From Edaphochlamys debaryana (Eukaryota; Chlorophyta; Chlorophyceae; Chlamydomonadales): a stretch of 64,000 bases of DNA. The stretch is taken from positions 2,418,001-2,482,000 of the forward strand of contig JAEHOE010000003.1 in the NCBI GenBank assembly GCA_016858145.1, read 5' to 3'. Of this stretch, positions 28,801-56,416 are shown in pieces (the first letter of the stretch is position 1; every line of letters begins with the position of its first letter). Under the pieces are notes generated by a model. The model did no database searches, was not told the origin of the DNA, and saw only the letters and a program-made list of their open reading frames with translations. Made by a program: the position numbers and the translations under genes.

Positions 28801-29226
28801 GGGCCAGGTTTGGCACGACGTTGCTGGCGGCGGTGAGGGCCACCAGCTGCTCGCGCTGTCCCCGCGTCAGGAGCTTGCAGTCGCTGCGGTGGGAGTCAAA
28901 GCGGCATGGAGCAGCAAGTCAGGCGGTAGTGGGACATAGAAGAGAGGTGTTCGCTAGGTCCCGGGGCGTGCTAGTACCCACCGCCAGCGCTCGGCGAATG
29001 CCCAGCAGGGGACGGGGCGGGAGAGGTGGATGGTGCCGGCCCGGTCCTTGAAAGCGTCAGCCGTGGCCTTGCACACGCGACGGAGGAGGCAAGCTACCTC
29101 GTTGGAGCTCATGAAGGTCGCTGTGCGCTCCACGATGTCCGTCGTCCAGACGCGAGACGGGTCTACCGCAGGCCATGTTGCCCATTTTGGGCCCAACCAG
29201 AATTTTGCAGTCCCGTCGTGCTCCAT
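25845..29226 (-). CDS. F-box-like/ankyrin-repeat protein
   Basis: Six exons on the minus strand: 28982-29226, 27841-28883, 27342-27539, 27014-27195, 26277-26386, 25845-26040, about 657 residues with all phases consistent. The N-terminus (SRVWTTDIVERTATFMSSNE, then LRRVCKATADAF) resembles the F-box-like start of many volvocine ankyrin proteins. The rest contains degenerate ankyrin repeats: GALDSCRWLTGLG, ARGGHVGLMEAAV, EGCDLPAVQHLC, GSLEVLQWACDAF, GSVTVLRWLAAQGC, SMLSVLRELGVSLG, LRALQWLAAGC. An acidic patch (DEGEGEEEE) lies mid-protein. The likely role is a protein-interaction adaptor; partners are unknown. Intron 4 (26387-27013) contains a duplicated RHP fragment on the opposite strand. The large exon 2 could hide an additional small intron. 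Confidence 0.78.
26103..26120. repeat. 18-bp sequence shared with 60692-60709
   Basis: GGGGTTATTATAGACAAC occurs here, in intron 5 of the ankyrin gene, and again exactly at 60692-60709. It is AT-rich for this genome. It may be a fragment of a dispersed repeat; no function is visible. Confidence 0.55.
26429..26801 (+). pseudogene. Duplicated 5' fragment of RHP (exons 1-2) inside the ankyrin gene intron
   Basis: These 373 bp are a close copy of 19725-20099. Exon 1 (ATG at 26462, [17 protein letters not shown]...) and exon 2 (26755-26789, [12 protein letters not shown]) are both intact, with splice donors and acceptor kept. Homology ends 12 bp into intron 2 and no further Rh exons follow, so a full channel cannot be made. 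The fragment lies antisense within intron 4 of the ankyrin gene. It could be the stump of a second RHP gene or a transposed gene fragment. Confidence 0.9.
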
Positions 29227-30229
29227 GGTGACCTCACTTGAGGACGATTTCGCTCATAACTTCTGGAGGTGCGTTTCGGACTAGGTCACTGAGCTTTGCG
29301 CGTGCAATTGCATATCGCGAGGAGTCGCGCACCGGTGTCACATGTGAACCTCTCTGCGTTGTGTTACAGGTAAGTTGCGAGTAAGATAACCGTTGTGTCC
29401 CCTCCATGTCTACCTGGCCAGTTGGCCTCGCGTCAAGCGTGTCGGGAGCGTCGGGAGTACCACAATCTCTACCCCCCCCCCCGCCCCCCTCTTCCTGCAA
29501 CCCTCCGGTGAGTCCCCGCACACCTCAAGCACGCAACAGCTAAGATTGAAGGTAGAACCCTGGGATGGGACGGGGTGGGGGGTTGAGGGCCATGGTGAAG
29601 GGGGAGGGCGCGCAAAGCAAGAGGCGGCGGGGTGAGGGAGGGCGCAGCCTGGAGCAGAGGGCCCAAGCGCGCCCAAGCCTGCGCCTCCGGCATCCCACCC
29701 AGCCCGCAGTATGCAGTAACGCGCTGCGCTCAGCGCTGGTGGCCGTGTGCCAAACCGTTTGCTGAGCCCGGATGACGCCGCGCCTTACGTGACTGCCATA
29801 AGCAACAACCCAACCGCTGCAATTCGACTCGACGCACAAGTTCGAGGGACGTCGATACCCCGCTTGTCTTGCAGCTGCTTAGCTTTGTGACTCTACTCGT
29901 CTCCGACACGTTGCTCGTCATTTGGCGAGCGAAAGCTGTCGACAACAGGCCGCTGTTCCGCAAGGGGCTCTCGCGGCGCCTGACCGCGCAGAGAGCAGGC
30001 CTGAAGGACCATCACATCGCCAGTCGTCGACAGCGAAGCCTCTCAGGCCCACAGCCTCCTCTATCGGGGCCGGTGACGCATCCTCGGCGACATGTGCGCC
30101 AAGGTGGTCAAGGTCGCTGCAGGCAGGTCACGGCGCCCTGGCCAGCCACGCGAATTTGCACAACCTCCTTTTCGAGTGTCGCGATTTTAGCCCTAGAAAG
30201 CCCCGTCAAGCCCTAGTCGGCAACGGCGC
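29227..30229. other. Divergent intergenic region between the ankyrin and pirin genes
   Basis: About 1 kb between two start codons on opposite strands, so it should hold both promoters. No exon, tRNA or convincing TATA box was recognised. It includes a C-rich run near 29467-29485. Confidence 0.5.
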
Positions 30230-32428
30230 ATGCCTCGTGCCATCCACGTCGGCAGGCCGGCGCCCCCCGAGACCCGAGCCAGCGCTACGCAGCCCGCCTC
30301 GCACCTGAAACCTTTCATACAGCAGACCAACCTCCCCCATGCAGATACGCTTGCGCGCTCCCGACCTGCCTGGTGGCTGACGGCCCGGCTGCACCTGAAC
30401 GGGGGCGGCGATGCAGCGGCAGCGCTCGACCCCGCCCGCCGGGGCCTGGGCCCGCTCCTGGCCCTGAGCGATGACGTCATACAGCCCCAGGCGGGCTCAA
30501 GGTGCGTCGCACCGGCAAGGATTGTAAGCAATAGCCTGCTGGCGGTTGCCGTTGGGCCGCCCAGGGGTTGCATAAGAAGGGGCGGGACGGCCAGCCCGCT
30601 TGCCTCTCCTGAACGCTTCCCCTGCCCGCGCTTTCCGCCCTCGCCCTTGCCCTCAACCCCCTTTCCGCCTTTCGTTCGACCCCAGGCCGCACGCGCACTC
30701 GGACGTGGAGATGTTCAGCTACGTAGTGGACGGCGCCATCTCCCACGAGCACTCTCAGCTCGGCGGCCACGTGCCCGGCCACACGCGCGCACCCCAACCG
30801 CTGCACGCACACAACCCAGATCACGGCATCAACGGCATCAACGGCCACAGCCGCGGCGGCTTCGGTGACAGTTGGAGTCACTGGGGCGGCCGGGGGCTCG
30901 GCGGCGGCGCGGTGGGGCACGGGGAGGCGGCGGGGGAGGCGTGCGAGACGCTGCGGCGCGGCTGCGTGCAGTTCGTGTCTGGCGGCACGGGCGTACGGCA
31001 CGCGGAGGTGAACCACGGGTCTGAGTGCTGCCGGGTGCTGCACGTGAGTACGGGTGTAGGTCTGTCGGGGATGTGGGTGGGAGAGGGTGGGGCGGGGGAC
31101 CAAGGGAGCAAGAGAAGGGGGGAAAGGTGGATGGCTGGTTCATTCTGGAGGCCTGGGTGAGGGTTAGGGTGAGATCATCCAGGAAGCGCCACACCACCTC
31201 AGGGGTTGCCTCTCAGGGCGGCGCCCGCCTTCGCGCCTCATGCACCTTCCCTTCATGCCAGCCACCACCCTCAACCTCCTAGATCCCTCCTTGTCTCACA
31301 CAACACCCGCCTCCGCCCGCCCAGGTGTGCCTCGCCCCAGACCACCGCGGCCACACGCCCCGCTGCGGTCACGTGCGCTACGGATGGGAGGACCGCCACA
31401 ACCGCCTGCTGCAGGTGGGCTACTGTACGGCGCGGTCGCCAGCGCGAGCCGATGCGGCGGATTCACGGGACATCCAGCTGCTGGGTCTGCGTGAACGAAC
31501 TCGAGCCCTTGAGCCCTCGTCCACCGCCCGTGCGTGCTCCTATCTATCGCTGTGCCCCTGCAGATTGTGGCGGGGGCAGAGTCCCGAGCCACGTGGCCGG
31601 GCGTGAGCCACCCTCCGGTGCAGGTGAAGCTGCACCAGGTGAGGACCGTGAAGGGGCGGGGTTGGGGTGGGGGGTGGGCAGGAGGCGGGGCATCATTCGG
31701 GGGCCTGTGGGGTCCTCACTGCAGTGCCCCCTCTCCAGTACCGGTAAGGCCATGCGCTCCGGCACCGCCGTCCCTCCCACAGTCTACGAGTCCCACATTC
31801 CTCTTGTTAGCCATCTTGAAGCGACCTCCTTGCCGTAACCTTCCTCCCCGCCTTTACCCTCCTCCCCGCCTTTACCCTCCTCCCCGCTTTCACCCTCCTC
31901 CTCCCCGCAGGACGCCCACGCCTTCGTGTCCGAGTCCGATCCGGGCGTACGGCACCGCCTGGTCCTGGGCCCGGGGCGGCAGGCCTACGTGCTGTGCATG
32001 GAGGGTGCGCGGGGGCCTGTGGGGCTGGGCCTGTGGGCCGTAAGTCACTGCTCGGGAGCCAGCCCCCACATTAACCTTGCTTTTCGACCGCTCAAGCCCA
32101 TAGCCATTCGCCCGTGGTATCTTTGCCTGCACCTCCCGGGCCCCGGCCTACACACCCAGGGTGCACTTGCCCCTCCCAAGCTCCACTGTCTCCCTAACCC
32201 CACGCCACCTCCCCCGCCTCCCCCCCAGGCGAGCTACTCCTCAACGGCTCCACGCTGCTGACCGCCAGCGACGGAGCGCGCGTGCTGGCGCCGCCCGCGT
32301 GCGGCCCCGACAGCGTGCTGGCGCTGGAGGCGCGGGGGCGGGCGGGGGCGCACTTCATGGTCCTGGAGCTGCCGCAGGGGCCGCAGCAGGCGGGGCAGGT
32401 GCAGGGACAGTCAGAGGAGCGGCATTAG
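30230..32428 (+). CDS. Pirin-family (YhaK-like) bicupin protein
   Basis: Six exons: 30230-30501, 30686-31043, 31325-31414, 31564-31638, 31911-32004, 32229-32428; all phases agree, about 362 residues. Pirin hallmarks: PHAHSDVEMFSYVVDGAISH (first cupin His cluster, compare HPHxxxE(T/I)xxYVxxG), FVSGGTGVRHAEVN, then the YhaK-type LQVCLAPDHRGHTP region (L ends exon 2) and a second cupin (DAHAFVSESDP...LLNGSTLLTASDGARVLAPP). Metal ligands of the first cupin (HxH and E) are present. Bacterial relatives are quercetinase-like dioxygenases and redox sensors; the substrate here is unknown. A Gly/Ser/His-rich insertion with the short repeat GINGING interrupts the first cupin. The N-terminus before about residue 40 is unlike pirins and could be a targeting peptide or a wrong start. 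Confidence 0.85.
31846..31908. repeat. Short tandem repeat in pirin intron 4
   Basis: The motif CCTCCCCGCCTTTACC and close variants repeat three to four times at about 20-bp spacing just before the exon 5 acceptor. It also serves as the pyrimidine-rich tract of that intron. Confidence 0.75.
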
Positions 32429-33506
32429 GGTGGAGCGAGGGGCGATTCTGGAGCTGCCATAGGAGCGGGAGGGGCCGCAGAGGGGGCAGGGCTGAGGGGG
32501 GATGCAGGGGCAGGGGCGGGGGATGCAGGAGCGGGGGATGCATGGGCAGGGGCCGCAGGGGCACTTGCAGGGTGGGCCGGAACAGGGCGGGCAGTAGGAG
32601 GAGGGGTAAAAGGGACGGGAGCGAGGGGCTGCAGCAGGCGGGTGTATGGGGGGCCGCGGGAAGGCAGTGGTGAGTGAGAGCCTGTGATAGCGCTGCTGAG
32701 CTGCTGGTGGGGCATTGTGGTGTTGATGGTTGTAAGGGGTTGTGACCCTGTTGGCCTGTTGGCCCGCCATGCAGAATGTACTCTACGTCCCAGCTATGTT
32801 GCCGGCAAGACAGACCGGCGCTAGTCTGTGAGAAAGCTGGCATGCCCCATGCCCGCCCACTTCACCATAAGCTTGGGAATAACCTTTGTTGCGCATTTGT
32901 CCCTTACATTCCTGTTGGTAGCTGCTTTGCATGGGAGGCGTTTAGCACTGAACAACGGGCACCTTGTCGAGATTGCGGGCCCATTCGATTGAGAATCTAG
33001 AGGCCCGTACGGTCTGTCCTGTACCCTAGTCCTTGTACACTGCTTATCATTCTTTGTTCGAGATTAGCATCATGATGAGATGCGCCACATGTACAGATGT
33101 ATGCAGGAAGGAAGGAATGGGATTTGGTCGGCTGTATGCCCAGCTGTATGGGGTGGTGGGAGCCGGAGCTGGAATGCTGTGCTGCAGACAAGAGAGCACG
33201 CCAGCAAGGGGGTCTTACAGTTGCTTGTAACATGACAATGTTCCCAGGACGCATACCTGTACCCACGCTCTACCGTCCAACCGGCCACCCCTACAACCTC
33301 ATCAGCCTCGGCCCCGATGGGCCCCGATGGGCAGCGCTTTTGCCGCCCGGTTGGCATGAGCGCTCGCCCTGGGATCCTCACACAGCGCACGCCGTCCGCT
33401 GCCTCGGGCTCCTCTTGCTTTGGACCCGCCCACAGCCACCCCCTCTCGCACGCTCTTGCGGTCAGTGGTACGGTATGCTCGCTACGGGGCGCGTCCACCC
33501 CCGAGC
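32429..33506. other. Convergent gene ends of pirin and FNT
   Basis: 3' flanks of two genes meeting tail to tail. 32440-32600 is a G-rich imperfect repeat containing GGGGGATGCA units. Plus-strand TGTAA signals for pirin lie at 32731-32735 and 33226-33230; a minus-strand TGTAA for the FNT gene lies at 33219-33215. No coding exon was seen. Confidence 0.55.
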
Positions 33507-36500
33507 TCACGCGCTAGCCTTGCCGTTGCCATGAGCGGCCGCTGCAGGGTCCGCCGGCGGCGGGGTAGGCAGGCCGTCTGGGGGGGCCGCCGCCGCCGTC
33601 ACGGCCGCGGCGGGGTGCGGGGTGCCGCGCAAGGAGGAGCCGAGGGCGCGCAGCGCTGCGGAGAAGCCCCGGCCCGAGGGCGTCAGGCCGCTGGCTCCAT
33701 GGCCGCAGCCGTGGATGCTGACGTCACCGATGAAGCGGCCGGGCAGCTGCTGCTCCCCCGTCTGGAGCCTGTGCGTGCCGTGTGGGGGGTGGTTGGGCGG
33801 TGGTTGGGGGGTGGTTGGGGGGTGGTTCGGGGGTGGTTGGGCGGTGGTTGGGGGCTGGTTGGGGGGTGGGGGGGAGGTGGGGGGGGGATGGGCCATGCGC
33901 GGGGGAGGCGGCCTTGCGCGCTCGACTCCTCTACGTATCGGGGGGGTTTGCGGCCGGGGGAGCCGCGGGAATGGGGGCAGCATGGAAGAGAGCGCGGGCG
34001 TGGTGGGAGACGACGTACGGTACGCACTCACCAGTCGGCCAGCCAGGGGGGCAGGTGCCGGGCCACGGCTCCGTTCCATCCGTTGACCAACCTGCCAGGG
34101 TTCGCAGGGCAGGGCGCAGCCTCAGGGGGATGGTGGCATGGTGCGACGCCCCGATGATAAGCCCCTGGCCCCGACCCGCTTCTGCCTTCTTATGAGGCTC
34201 CAGCTGGTCCGCCATGCCGCCCACGCACCTGTCGTGGCCGGTGCCGATGGCCAGGAAGTAGAACCCCACGATGAAGACTCCCGCCCCCAGGGCGTTGCCC
34301 AGGGTGACGGGCACCCGGTTGCGGGCCAGGGCGTGGCCGGGGGACAGGGCGGAGGCGGGGCCGCCAAGGCGCATGCCCATGGGGAGGCCGAACTGAGGTG
34401 GGGGTTGAGGTGTGGGGGCGGGATGGAGGAGGGGAAGGGAGGGCGGAGGAGGGGGAGGAGGTGGGGCATGGCAAGACGGCAGCAGTGGGCGCATGCTCAT
34501 GGGGACGCCGACATGGGAAGGGGGCGCGGGGTGGGCTGGGCAGAGTGTGGGTGCGGTGCGCGTCTAGCGGCGGGCAGCCGACCTCCGCAGGCAGGGGGCG
34601 GTCCTGGTCCAGGCGTAGGCTCCCTCCCCACACTCCCAGCAGCTCCCTCACCCACCTGGTTGGCGATGCAGTGCTCGAAGCCCGAGGCCACAAAGATGGT
34701 GACTGGGATGAGCACGCCCACAAACTTGCCCGTCACGTCCTGCGGAGCAGGGTTGGATGAGGTATATGCATAGGGTTTGCGGATGAGCAGCATGTCAGGG
34801 AGCCGCGTCGTGTGGGCAGGGGTGGGGGCCAGGGCATGCAGGGCGGTCACTGACGCGGTCGGTGTGGGGCTGGCGAGCCAGAGGGCAGGTGTGCGTATGC
34901 CGTACACTGCTGCACCCGTGCCGTACAGTGCCGTACCTGCGCCGTCATGGCCTGCCACACGGCGATGTTGACCAGCCAGTTGCACAGCACGCCCCGCACC
35001 AGGTTGACTCCGAAGGCGGGGGCCGTCTTGGCCAGGGCGGCGTTCTGCTCGGGCAGGGACAGACCGGGGCGAATCAGGAAAGGTAGGAGCACGGAAGGGT
35101 GGGCACTCCGAAAGTGGCGAGGGACCTTGCAACGTGACGCTACACGCGCTGGCAACACTGGGCCCTGGCTTGCGGCCGACCCACCCACCTGCTCGAGAAT
35201 GCCTCCCGGCCAGCGAACACGTCTCCCCACAGGTACATCTGGACCATGAAGAGCGAGCCGCACAGGTTGCCTGCGGGGTGCCGGTAGATGGGCAGCGACA
35301 CACGGCATGGGCGTACTCCGTTGGCGCGCCGGCAGCGACTGTACTGTAGCAGGGGACAGAGGGAACCTTGCGGCCCCTCGGCGCCTCCCTCGTCCAGAGC
35401 TCTCCCTTCGCCCACGCCCCTGGCGCCCCGCTCCCTGCCGCTCACCGATCCAGCACCACCCCAGGTTCCAGGCCACGGCACCAATGCGGGCCTTGCCCTC
35501 GCACCAGGCCGCCAGCATGAAGCTGACGTCAGACGTGAAGAGGTCAGCCCCCATGAGGATGATCATGGTCAGGCCAAAGGGCAGGCCTGGGGGGAGTAGC
35601 GGCAAAGGATAGGAGCAAGCCAGGGGGTTAAGGCAATGTGCAACCGGCCCTGGCCTCAAGCCTGTACCGGTACCAGATCCCTCTGTCTTCCCACGCACGA
35701 CCGAAGATCCCCTTGTGGATGCTTCCCGTTTCCAAGTCCTCCACCTCCGACACATGTCCTCCCCGTGCATGCGGCTCACCGAAGGCGCCCAGCACCAGGT
35801 TGTAGAGCCCCGGGTCGTTGGCACGGACGGCCCTGAGCTGTCCCCCCACCAGGAAGGCCAAGGCCATGCCGAAGGACAGGTAGGCTCCTGGGGGGGGGAT
35901 GGAAGAGGGGGCAGGGCAGGGGGCCGGGTGCACGGTTCGGGTGCACGAGGGGCGACGACAGCCTCGTCAGGGGGTGAGGCTCGGGGGATCTGGGGGACAC
36001 TTGCATGGCAGGCTTCCCGGGCCTTGGTCCGCCACACCCGCCCGTCAGCTCGCATGGCGCCCTCGGCCCTGTCCGAACACCGCATGCAGCCACGCAACCT
36101 GATCTGTCTACCCACGCTCTGACCCCGCCACCAGTCCCTCCACCCACCCGCCAGGAAGGACAACAGCATCGTCTTGGGCCAAGAGTACCTCGACTTGGCC
36201 ACACCCGTCGCAACGATCTTGTTCCACACCTGTAGTCAATGTGCAAGGGGATTCGCCATCCAGGTAAAGGCGAGGGGCCCCCGCGCCCGGCCGCCCCCGC
36301 ACCGCCCGGAGCAGGACCCCCTCGCTTCACCCCGCCCGTGCCCGGCTCCCACGCAAGCCAGCGCCGCACCTCCAGCGGCGTGATGAAGAGGCGGATCAGC
36401 GCAGCCTGCGAGGAGCCAGCAACAGCGTGGAGAGGGCGTCAGCAGCGGACCGACTAATGGCATACTTAGAAGCCTGTCGATATGCAAGCAGGGTCATCAC

Positions 36501-36679
36501 CATCGCCACAGCATCCATGGCCGCCCAACCCGACTCACATCCCCTCGCGAGACCGTCGCAGCGGTGAGGCCACCGATCTGCGCACGCTCCTCGGCGTGGC
36601 CGCGCGCCGGGTCGGAGAGCGGCAGCAGCGGGGCGGTCGAGGTCGACATCTTGGCGCCGGCGGACCCGGAGGCGGACAT
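33507..36679 (-). CDS. NAR1: FNT-family anion transporter (NAR1 type)
   Basis: Eleven exons on the minus strand: 36539-36679, 36370-36405, 36148-36229, 35780-35887, 35446-35586, 35185-35270, 34937-35044, 34656-34739, 34229-34392, 34032-34091, 33507-33768; about 423 residues in consistent phase. Formate/nitrite transporter motifs are clear: KTMLLSFLAGAYLSFGMALA, PFGLTMIILMGADLFTSDV, AVAWNLGWCWIGNLCGSLFM, FGVNLVRGVLCNWLVNIAVW, GKFVGVLIPVTIFVASGFEH, ALGAGVFIVGFYFLAIGTG. Six membrane helices are expected, as in pentameric FocA channels. In Chlamydomonas the NAR1 proteins carry nitrite or bicarbonate (NAR1.2 is LCIA). No clear plastid targeting peptide is seen. Exon 6 has two neighbouring GT donors; only the one after W keeps the frame. 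Start may also be ATG 36649. Which NAR1 member this is cannot be decided. Confidence 0.92.
33784..33890. repeat. GTGGTTGGG-type minisatellite in FNT intron 10
   Basis: Imperfect units of about 10-11 bp (TGGTTGGGGGG / TGGTTGGGCGG) fill much of the last FNT intron. On the FNT sense strand this is a C/A-rich tract just after the donor side. Confidence 0.85.
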
Positions 36680-37528
36680 GGCGCCGGCTGGTCGGTCGGG
36701 TGTGAGTGGACGCCGCGTTGCACCACCTACGGCTCAACAAGCGCTACTTGTAGGGATCGGCGGTTGCCCCTCAACGTCCGCCTTCCACGCAAGCCCGCGC
36801 GCCTGCTGCTGCGCCTGGCGCAGGGAAACGTCAACATCAAGGGCAGCATCTAAGCTACAGAGACAACTGGAGGCAGCTTACAATGCGGCTCGGGCGAGCC
36901 CCACACTTGTTTCCCAGCGCGCGCCTCCCGACACGCTGAAATCCATACACAGCCTCCCTCCACCCCACATGCACTTTCCCCGCGCGGGGCTGCGGCGCCG
37001 GCGTAATGCCATCGGCTGCCCTTCGCCTCCACGCTACCTAACGACCCACACAGCATGCGGGAAGCTTGCCCGAACATGCCACCGCAATCGCCCTACGCCA
37101 GTGCCGGCCACCCGTCTAGGGTACGCATGCCGCGGCACGGCGAGCCGACCCACATCACAGCCGTGACCCACGGCTAAATCTGGTCTGGTCAAGACTCTTT
37201 TAGTCGCTTTGTGCTCCTGTCTGCGGTCCTGAGAGACAACCGGTGCCACGCGTCAGCCCCCACCCGTCGAGTCCTGAGCCCAAAGTCCACCATGCCATGC
37301 TAAGCCAAGGCATTCCTTGCATCTGCCCCGTGGCCGCACGGCTCAAGAGCCCGGCAGCAGCCACACACAATCCGCTGTCGGTTGCATTACCTCCTCTTCC
37401 TGCCCCACCTCGCCCACGGCTGCCCAGGCATGCGTTCAACCTCCGAGCCCCGCCGGGACTTCCCCCACACCCCAACCCAACCCCAACCTCCTCGCTTCTT
37501 TACACCTCCATCCACGAGCTCCTCAGAC
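36680..37528. other. Intergenic: FNT promoter and ISWI 3' UTR
   Basis: About 850 bp between the FNT start codon and the ISWI stop, both genes on the minus strand. A minus-strand TGTAA at 36882-36878 is a plausible ISWI poly(A) signal, leaving about 200 bp for the FNT promoter and 5' UTR. Nothing else was recognised. Confidence 0.5.
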
Positions 37529-47529
<10,001 letters not shown>

Positions 47530-47874
47530 GGTGGCTGGCGTTCAGATGCTTAGCGCTGCTACTTTGACTGCAATGACCAGTAGGTGTGCCCCAGACTGGC
47601 ACTGTCCACGCCTGTATGCCGGAGTAGGGGGCTGACGGGGGCTCCCGCAGCTCAAAACGCAGACAAAACTGCTGCACGACCGCGCGCATCGACGTCTCCC
47701 GAACCCGGTCGACTAGGTTCGCTGCCTTGTGTAGCCTCTCTGTTACTTTAAATAGAACGCAGAGACCACGTTACCCGACGTCCCAGTCGCTTAACTTGAC
47801 TCCGCTTTGGGCCCCCGGGTCATCCCATCCTGTACAAGCCAAGCCCCGCGCCCTTGTAACCTTCGTGGTCTAGA
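47530..47874. promoter_or_regulatory. Shared divergent promoter region of ISWI and KRR1
   Basis: 345 bp separate the two start codons. An AT-rich TTTAAATAG near 47747 is the only TATA-like string; it lies about 125 bp upstream of the KRR1 ATG. Both products are housekeeping nuclear proteins, so co-expression from a bidirectional promoter is plausible but not shown. Confidence 0.45.
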
Positions 47875-53776
<5,902 letters not shown>

Positions 53777-56155
53777 GGGGTGCGTGGCTGGCGTTGGGGG
53801 CAGGGGTGAGGCGTGGGGCGGGCGGGCTGGTGACGGGGTGTGCGCCGCCTGGGGTTGCCGCGGATTGCTCCATAAAGCGGTGTGGGTTGCGTGCGTGCGA
53901 CGCGAGTGCGGGTCTGACGCGAGGGGGCACAGGTGGCAAGTGACGCGGAGCGAGGCTGGGCGGGTGGTAGGGCCGGAGGGCAAGGGCTCGACGGGGCCGC
54001 ACGCAGCGGAGGCCGCAAGGGGCTATGAGGCCGCGCCGCGGGAAGCTATTGACGCGATGCAGCTGAACCGGGGCGGTTCCTTGCATGGATGCCAGCTGTC
54101 TTTGCATGAATACAGTGGTGAACAGTGGGAGTCAGGACCAGTAACCAGGGCCTAAAGCGTTGGAAATTCCCAACTTCCTCGGTGGTTGCATTGAAGGATC
54201 CCACAGCCAAGATGGGTGCATGGCAGCCGAACTGCAGCCCCAGACTCCAGGTTCGGGACCACATCTTTCCGGCCCTGAGGCTGCCCCGAGGCGCACCTCT
54301 CGCTGGGCCCGGGCCCGTGTCCGGAGCGGGAGCCGGGGGGCGGGAGCTGCCCAGGGCTTCGTTTACGCTCGGGGGCCGGGGGGCATAGCCTCCATACAGT
54401 GCACTAGCAACAGGGCTAGCAACAGCACTACACGGAGCGGTATGCGCAGCAGATGTAGTCGGGGATGCGGCTGAGCAACGGCTACGCTAGAGTAACCGGC
54501 ATGCTGTTGACGGTGTAGAGCTGTGCCGGGTACGTCTAGCAGGCTGATACAGGTCCTATGGGAGACAGGCGCGAATAGCACTTTCCTGAGCCGCTTGAAG
54601 AAGCCCCCAGCCGTGAAGCGTGCCGATCGTCTATGGTCATCATGCGCGAGCGCTCACCTGCAGGCGGTAGAGACGAAGTCGACGAGTCAGCTGCAGAACT
54701 AAACGACCGTAGAGTGCGGTGTGTGCAAATGCGAGCTGGGGGAAAGAAGCCGGCTGCGGCACGCCGCCTGAAGGCTGGGAGCTCCGTGCTGCCGTACGTG
54801 GCGGGCGGAAGATGCTTCTACGAAGATACCCCTTCCCGAAACCCAGCCCGTGCGTCTAGGAGTGAAGCGGCGGGAGAAAGGTTGGTTTTGGGACCTAGGG
54901 CAATACGATTGCCCGGAAGGAGGCCAGCGGGAGCGGGGAGCCGGGAGCGGGGAGGCGACACGTAGGTGTGAAGTAGCGTAGTCTGAGGCAGCTGCGCTCG
55001 TAGACGCTGGCCGCACCGACCGGTCGCAACTACGCTTACGGAGCTGCGCATGGCTGGACGCGCTGGCTGGGCAGGTCGAGCTGGTGGGCGGCGAAGTCGA
55101 GGAGCCGTGCGAGCGTGCCGAAGCGACAGGGACGTGCGAGGCGTGTGCCGCTGAGGGTGGGGCCTGAGGCGTTGGCTGAGCGCGGCGGTCGGGGGACGGC
55201 GGCAGAGCCGCAGGCACAGGCACGGAGGCGGGAGGGCTGGGGCCCGAGGGGTGGCCGGGTGGGGACGACGGGCTGGGCGCCAGGCACGGAGGCGAGGGCC
55301 GGGGCTTATCCCCGTTTGACCTGGCTGTAAACCGGTACGGCCACAGGCCACGGCCACAGCCCCCTGCAGGACCACGCACCAGCGCAACACCTCAGCCACT
55401 TCAACCCATGCAGACCACCAGCAGGACCCAGACATCTCTGACGCTGCGCAGGATGCCGCCGTAATACGGGCACAGAACTCCCGGTGTGTGCGTAGCCCGC
55501 CCGTACCCCTCCACCCCGGCCACCTTACGGCATGGTGCCCGCTCGCTACTCAACCTCACACTGAACTCAGGCCGACCCTGCTCCAGTTGCGCGTTCTTCT
55601 CCCTTCACCTTCCGATGCCTCCTCGCCTTAGCAGCAACCCCAGGCAACCCACCCCGCAGCTCACGCCTGCAGGTGCCTCCAGCCCCGCGTCCCCACCCAG
55701 CGTCCAGTGAGCGCCCGCTGCTCCCCCATCCAGGCCGGCGCCGCCCACCACCTCCCCCCCTCTACCTCGTCCCCGTCCGCTGCCCCTCTCGTCAGCAGCA
55801 CCGGCCAAGCCGCCTCGTGGGCTTCCCTCTCAGCCAGAGACCAGTCTATGCGTGGGAAGCCCGCCGTACGGAGAACTGCAACCATGCGAGGATGGCGTGA
55901 GCGGCCAGGATCTTGGCGTTCAGGTTGTCAGCCGGTGAGGGGAAGGCCAGGCCCAGGCGGGTGAGCAGCCGGCAGCAGGCGGCTAAGGGGCGCATCGACG
56001 GCGGCAGCGTAGGGCGACCCATTGACCTGGCGGCGGTGAAAGACCTGATGAGGGCGCATGGCGGCCGACGAGGAGGGGCGGTTATATGTCTGTTGAGGTA
56101 ATCTGTCCCGAGTGTGATCGTGGACATAACCACGGTGGGCCGATTGTGTAGCACT
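53777..56155. other. Region downstream of KRR1 without a supported gene
   Basis: Begins with the KRR1 3' UTR. The first plus-strand TGTAA is only at about 55.33 kb, so the transcript end is unclear. Fragments with coding-like composition occur on the minus strand at 55.66-55.95 kb (for example NLNAKILAAHAILAWLQ), but frames change and no family is recognisable. Confidence 0.45.
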
Positions 56156-56416
56156 TCAGAAGGCGACACCAAAGACCAGTGGCCAGGGCCAAAGCCTGTG
56201 TATCAACAATGCAACAGTAATAGATTCGCTGAGCAGCTTGACGGAGGCCTGTTCGCTGGGGTTTAGCTTGGACGCGAGCCTCGCTGCACGCTCGGCCACC
56301 TCGCCACGTGGCGCAGCCGAGACGCCCGCATCCGGCCGGGAATGGACCTTCAAGTCCGTTGTCTCGATGCTGCAAAAAGCAGGGACCCCGTTGGAGCCAT
56401 TGATGGCCCCGTCGCC
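56156..56416 (-). CDS. Possible exon of an unknown gene
   Basis: A minus-strand frame from an ATG near 56416 reads MAGDGAINGSNGVPAFCSIE, followed by EVAERAARLASKLNPSEQAS and VKLLSESITVALL. Its amphipathic, non-repetitive composition looks more protein-like than the shadows around it. Splice sites, downstream exons and family are not established. It could belong with the coding-like fragments at 55.66-55.95 kb on the same strand. Confidence 0.3.
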   Translation of the reverse strand, partial: GDGAINGSNGVPAFCSIETTDLKVHSRPDAGVSAAPRGEVAERAARLASKLNPSEQASVKLLSESITVALLIHRLWPWPLVFGVAF

